A stretch of DNA of 64,000 nt from Thermosipho affectus (lineage in GTDB: Bacteria; Thermotogota; Thermotogae; Thermotogales; Fervidobacteriaceae). Of this stretch, positions 61,075-64,000 are shown piece after piece. Made by a program: the position numbers and the translations under genes. Within the stretch, counting starts at the first letter, position 1. Each line of letters begins with the position of its first letter. The DNA is taken from contig NZ_LBFC01000022.1 of the NCBI RefSeq assembly GCF_001990485.1, forward strand, positions 186,001 to 250,000, read 5' to 3'. Under the pieces are notes generated by a model that saw only the letters and a list, made by a program, of their open reading frames with translations, was not told where the DNA came from and searched no databases.

Positions 61075-61715
61075 TTTCCCCTTAATTGGCTGCTCAGATT
61101 TTCAAGATCAGGATTTTTGAAAATACCATAACCCATTATTAAAATATTCGCACCAGCGGATACTACAACGTCGGCATTTGAGGAGTTTACCCCACCATCT
61201 ACTGCAATTGAATAGTTCATTCCGTATTTTTGTTTCCAGTTGTTTAGAGTTTTAATTTTTTCAATAGATTTTGCTATAAATTTTTGACCGGAAAACCCTG
61301 GGTTTACACTCATTACCAGTACGCCATCCACATAAGGAATAACTTCTTCTATTAATACAAGGGGAGTTCCTGGATTTAGTGTGACAAAGGCCTCGATGTT
61401 ATTTTCTTTTATTTTTGTAATTGCCCTATGGATGTGTACAGTGCTTTCAATGTGGACTGTGATTCTTTGAATATCGAAATCTAATAGTTTATCAATGTGA
61501 AATTCTGGATTTGTAACCATTAAATGTACGTCTATGGGTAAATCCGTAATATTTTTAACTGCTTTGATCAATGGAAAACCAAAGGTTAAATTTGGAACAA
61601 AATGACCGTCCATAACGTCTATATGGAGTTCGTCAATGTAATTTTCCACTCTTTTTATTTCAGACTTCAAATTTAAAAAATCTGCCGCAAGGATTGAACC
61701 ACTTAATTTAGTCAT
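61071..61715 (-). CDS. rpe: Ribulose-phosphate 3-epimerase
   Basis: A 214-aa TIM barrel of the pentose phosphate pathway. SGSILAADFLNL at the start, LHIDVMDGHFVPNLTFG with catalytic Asp and His, VLVMSVNPGFSGQKF and AVDGGVNSSN are all in place. ATG 61715 follows GGGGGAATG. It heads the operon with dnaE; in Firmicutes rpe follows rsgA instead. Confidence 0.97.
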   Translation of the reverse strand: MTKLSGSILAADFLNLKSEIKRVENYIDELHIDVMDGHFVPNLTFGFPLIKAVKNITDLPIDVHLMVTNPEFHIDKLLDFDIQRITVHIESTVHIHRAITKIKENNIEAFVTLNPGTPLVLIEEVIPYVDGVLVMSVNPGFSGQKFIAKSIEKIKTLNNWKQKYGMNYSIAVDGGVNSSNADVVVSAGANILIMGYGIFKNPDLENLSSQLRGK

Positions 61716-61739
61716 TTTTCATTCCCCCTAACAAATTTA

Positions 61740-61748
61740 TGTTATAAT
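61740..61748 (+). promoter_or_regulatory. Extended -10 promoter of punA
   Basis: TGTTATAAT, with a start of transcription near 61755, inside the opposite promoter. It gives a 5' leader of about 20 nt before GTG 61775, with AGGAGG in it. Confidence 0.65.
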
Positions 61749-61749
61749 A

Positions 61750-61758
61750 ATTATAACA
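61750..61758 (-). promoter_or_regulatory. Extended -10 promoter of rpe
   Basis: TGTTATAAT on the minus strand, the right arm of a perfect inverted repeat (61739-61759). The predicted start near 61743 lies in the other promoter's -10. Confidence 0.65.
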
Positions 61759-61774
61759 TGAGGAGGTGGAAATA

Positions 61775-62572
61775 GTGAAGGAAAAAATTTTGCAAACAGT
61801 TGAATATATTAGAGCAAAAGTTGATTTTAAACCGGATATAGGATTAATTTTAGGATCCGGTCTTGGTTTTTTAGCGGATAAAATAGAAGATTCAAATGAA
61901 ATAGCATATGAAGAAATTCCGAATTTTCCACATTCTACGGTTGCAGGTCATGAAGGAAAATTGGTTTTTGGTAAATTATCTGGGAAACGTGTAGTTGTAC
62001 TAAAGGGAAGGTTCCATTTGTATGAAGGATGGTCTCCTGAAGTAATAAAATTTGTGATTTATGTTTTAAACAAATTAGGTGTAAAAAAATTAATAATTAC
62101 AAACGCAGCAGGAGGAATAAATAAGTTATTAAAACCTGGAGATATTGTTTTGGTAAAAGATATTATTAATTTCCAATTTAAAAATCCGTTGCGTGGTCCA
62201 AATTACGAAGAGTTTGGCCCGAGATTTCCAGATATGTCGACTATTTTAGATAAAGAATGGACTGAAAGGTTAAAAGAAAGTTTTGATTTGCCACAAGGAG
62301 TTTATATGGCCGTTTTAGGCCCAAGCTATGAAACACCCGCCGAGATAAGGGCGTTTAGAAAATTAGGGGCTGATGTAGTGGGAATGTCAACGGTTCCTGA
62401 AATAATTGCTGCAAAGCACTGTGGAATAGATTGTCTTGTGTTGTCTTGTGTAACAAATATGGCAGCAGGTGTTTTGGATCAGCCATTATCACATAAAGAA
62501 GTTGTAGAAGTTGCAAATAGAGTAAAAGATAAATTCTCAAAAATAGTTTTAAAGTCTTTGGAGGTGGCTTGA
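61775..62572 (+). CDS. punA: Purine nucleoside phosphorylase
   Basis: A 265-aa family II (trimeric) phosphorylase for inosine and guanosine. ILGSGLGFLAD at the phosphate site, LKGRFHLYEG, TNAAGGI, GPSYETPAE with the catalytic Glu, and VGMSTVPEIIAA are diagnostic. I choose GTG 61775, 8 nt after AGGAGG; an in-frame GTG at 61766 overlaps the site. Confidence 0.95.
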   Translation: MKEKILQTVEYIRAKVDFKPDIGLILGSGLGFLADKIEDSNEIAYEEIPNFPHSTVAGHEGKLVFGKLSGKRVVVLKGRFHLYEGWSPEVIKFVIYVLNKLGVKKLIITNAAGGINKLLKPGDIVLVKDIINFQFKNPLRGPNYEEFGPRFPDMSTILDKEWTERLKESFDLPQGVYMAVLGPSYETPAEIRAFRKLGADVVGMSTVPEIIAAKHCGIDCLVLSCVTNMAAGVLDQPLSHKEVVEVANRVKDKFSKIVLKSLEVA

Positions 62573-63556
62573 TTGGTTGCAAATGAGTTTTTGAATATTG
62601 TTGGAACCTTAAATGAAGCAAAAAAAATAGTTGTAATTGGTCATATAATGCCAGATGGTGATGATATAAGCTCAGTGTTATCTCTTTCATTAGGGCTAAA
62701 AAAATTAGGGAAAGAAATTCTATCTTCAATTGATTGGAAAATTCCAGGTTATTTTCACGAGATTGATGAAGTAAAACATATTAGAAATTATGATGAAATA
62801 GATGTATATGGGTTTAATCCAGATGTTATAGTAGTAGTTGATGCCTCTAGTCCAGATAGAGTTGGAAGATTTTCAGAAGTGTTAAAAGATTTTAAAGTCA
62901 TAGTTATTGATCATCATGCTACTAACACTTATTTTGGAGATATAAATTGGGTGGATCCTACTTTTGGAGCTACAGCCCAAATGGTTTTAAGGATTAACAA
63001 AGAACTTCAAGTTGAATATGATGAAAGACTTGCATTAGTAAATTTAATGGGAATAGAAACTGATACGGGATTTTTTAAATATTCAAATGCAGATGAAAGA
63101 GTTTTTAATGATGCGGCATATTTGATCTCACTAGGCGCAAGACCAGATGTTATTGCAAGAATGATATTGGAAAACAAAAGGCTTGAACAGTTTAAATTAT
63201 TATCTAGAATGATTGATAATTTAAAATTAGAATGTGATGGGAAAATTGCATATTCATTTTTATCAAAAGAAGATTATGAAGAGTTTAATTGTACAGATGA
63301 AGATAGTGGAGGATTTGTAAGCGAGATTAGAGCTATTAAAGGAGTAGAAATTGCCATATTTTTCTATGAATATGTAAAGGGAGAAGTTCATATAAGTTTT
63401 CGGTCGAAAGAGTGGTTTGATGTAAGCAAGATTGCGTTTTCTCTGGGGGGAGGAGGCCATCCAAGGGCGGCTGGTGTGACCATAAATGGGAATATAGAAG
63501 ATATAATTAAGGAGGTAATTAAGTTAACTAAGGCTACTTTTTCAGCGCAAAGGTAG
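62573..63556 (+). CDS. nrnA: DHH phosphoesterase, NrnA-like nanoRNase
   Basis: A 327-aa protein with DHH motifs IGHIMPDGDDI, VVVDASSPDRVG, VIDHHATN, a conserved ETDTGFFKYSN block and a DHHA1 domain with GGGGHPRAAGV. It degrades very short RNA or pAp; the first motif has H-x-x-P-D-x-D. It may also accept cyclic dinucleotides. TTG 62573 follows GGAGGTGG, right behind the punA stop. Confidence 0.9.
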   Translation: MVANEFLNIVGTLNEAKKIVVIGHIMPDGDDISSVLSLSLGLKKLGKEILSSIDWKIPGYFHEIDEVKHIRNYDEIDVYGFNPDVIVVVDASSPDRVGRFSEVLKDFKVIVIDHHATNTYFGDINWVDPTFGATAQMVLRINKELQVEYDERLALVNLMGIETDTGFFKYSNADERVFNDAAYLISLGARPDVIARMILENKRLEQFKLLSRMIDNLKLECDGKIAYSFLSKEDYEEFNCTDEDSGGFVSEIRAIKGVEIAIFFYEYVKGEVHISFRSKEWFDVSKIAFSLGGGGHPRAAGVTINGNIEDIIKEVIKLTKATFSAQR

Positions 63557-63582
63557 CCAAGTAAGTTTCAAGGGGGAAATAT

Positions 63583-64000
63583 ATGAAAATTTTAAAATTT
63601 TTTAGGAAGACTTATAATGGAGAGGAATATATCATTGAAGAAGAAGGAAATATAAAAAGAATGAAAGTTATAGACAAAGATTTAGTTGGAAATTTTATGG
63701 AATTTTCCAACTATTTGAGTTTGTTAAATTATGTAATGGGTTTTTTAAAGCCTGAAAGATACGAAATAGAAAATGAAAAGGTAGTTTTGTATTTTGCATA
63801 TAACAACGAGCAACCCGTTGAAATTGAAAAACTCTCTTTAAGCTCTAAGAGAGCACTTTTTTTGATTTTGCTAAATTTGCTTCAAGAAATTTATCATATA
63901 CCAAATTTATTTTTTCCAATTTTTTCTGTTGACGATATTTTGTTACAGGAAAATACTTTTGTTGTACAGCCACCAATTTGGTTATCCAGAAACATGGTTC
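63583..64000 (+). CDS. Unidentified protein, cut by the window edge
   Basis: An open frame from ATG 63583, behind AGGGGGAA, runs 139 codons to the last base without a stop. The visible part starts MKILKFFRKTYNGEEY and has one hydrophobic helix (LFLILLNLLQEIYHI). The later FSVDDILLQENTFVVQPPIWL faintly recalls the catalytic-loop region of protein-kinase-like folds, but no diagnostic residues are clear. Function unknown. Confidence 0.6.
   Translation, partial: MKILKFFRKTYNGEEYIIEEEGNIKRMKVIDKDLVGNFMEFSNYLSLLNYVMGFLKPERYEIENEKVVLYFAYNNEQPVEIEKLSLSSKRALFLILLNLLQEIYHIPNLFFPIFSVDDILLQENTFVVQPPIWLSRNMV

Noticed and set aside
63532-63558. Hairpin across the nrnA stop (GGCTAC/GTAGCC)
   Set aside because: No T tract follows and the next gene begins 25 nt later with its own ribosome site, so I do not call it a terminator.

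Overview
The window is bacterial chromosome from a low-GC, thermophile-type member of the Thermotogae, most likely Thermosipho or a close relative. I infer this from the very AT-rich sequence, strong GGAGG ribosome binding sites, many TTG/GTG starts, and several proteins that match what I remember of Thermotoga maritima. Those include a Thermotoga-type RNase Z next to ribosomal protein L9, HemK/PrmC next to a DUF59 protein, a TM1112-like cupin, and a DHH-CBS-nucleotidyltransferase CCA enzyme. I see no rRNA, CRISPR array, intact transposon, prophage or defence island. This is core chromosome with two small patches of gene decay.

Layout. (1) 75-323: three tRNA genes (Glu, Val, Phe in transcription order) on the minus strand, all encoding CCA, behind a near-consensus promoter. 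(2) 508-9805, plus strand: a flagellar/chemotaxis operon, flhA-flhF-flhG-two PilZ proteins-cheC-cheD-fliA, then three unrecognised proteins and a NYN-type nuclease that appears split by a frameshift at an A9 run. (3) 21679-9794, minus strand: a tightly packed 13-gene run of tRNA, ribosome and cell-wall housekeeping genes (cupin, cyclodeaminase-like, tgt, envelope protein, pyrR, glmM, DUF59, prmC, rplI, rnz, metallophosphatase, cca, TolB-like). (4) 21810-22995: a TauE/SafE permease and a decayed M42 aminopeptidase. (5) 22996-33829, plus: ricT, DUF2905, tsaE, lon, engB, argS, a histidine kinase, an HDOD protein, rbfA, flaG, fliD, closed by a strong terminator. (6) 33954-34620: decayed ABC-transporter ATPase and possibly a GNAT remnant, followed by a minus-strand VWA lipoprotein and a small envelope protein. 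(7) 36462-44245, plus: rlmN, a PASTA protein, rsgA, a YgiQ-type radical SAM protein, a CorC-type CBS protein, cdd, recN, a lipoprotein. (8) 46213-44228 ligA (minus), a small membrane protein (plus), then a minus operon 54870-46537: an unusual 404-aa protein, AI-2E-type permease, mazG, rlmB-type methylase, an orphan response regulator, a YugP-type peptidase, rsmB, rnr. (9) 54952-64000: a predicted outer-envelope protein (plus), the minus operon rpe-dnaE-ykgJ-MMPL, and the plus operon punA-nrnA plus an unfinished gene at the window edge.

How genes work together. The tRNA theme is strong: CCA-encoding tRNA genes, RNase Z, CCA enzyme, Tgt, TsaE, ArgS, RNase R. Ribosome maturation is also strong: RbfA, RsgA, EngB, RlmN, RsmB, an RlmB-type methylase, PrmC, L9. 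The flagellar operon pairs the export gate and FlhF/FlhG placement with CheC/CheD and two PilZ proteins, which suggests a cyclic-di-GMP input. 

The observations I would follow first are: the A9 frameshift in the NYN gene; a PASTA protein without a kinase, apparently starting at an AUA codon and sitting between rlmN and rsgA where Firmicutes carry the PrpC/PrkC phosphatase-kinase pair; two overlapping divergent promoter pairs built from perfect inverted repeats; and the 404-aa protein that looks like a catalytically degenerate member of a GHKL/metallopeptidase family. I found no clearly new multi-gene system.
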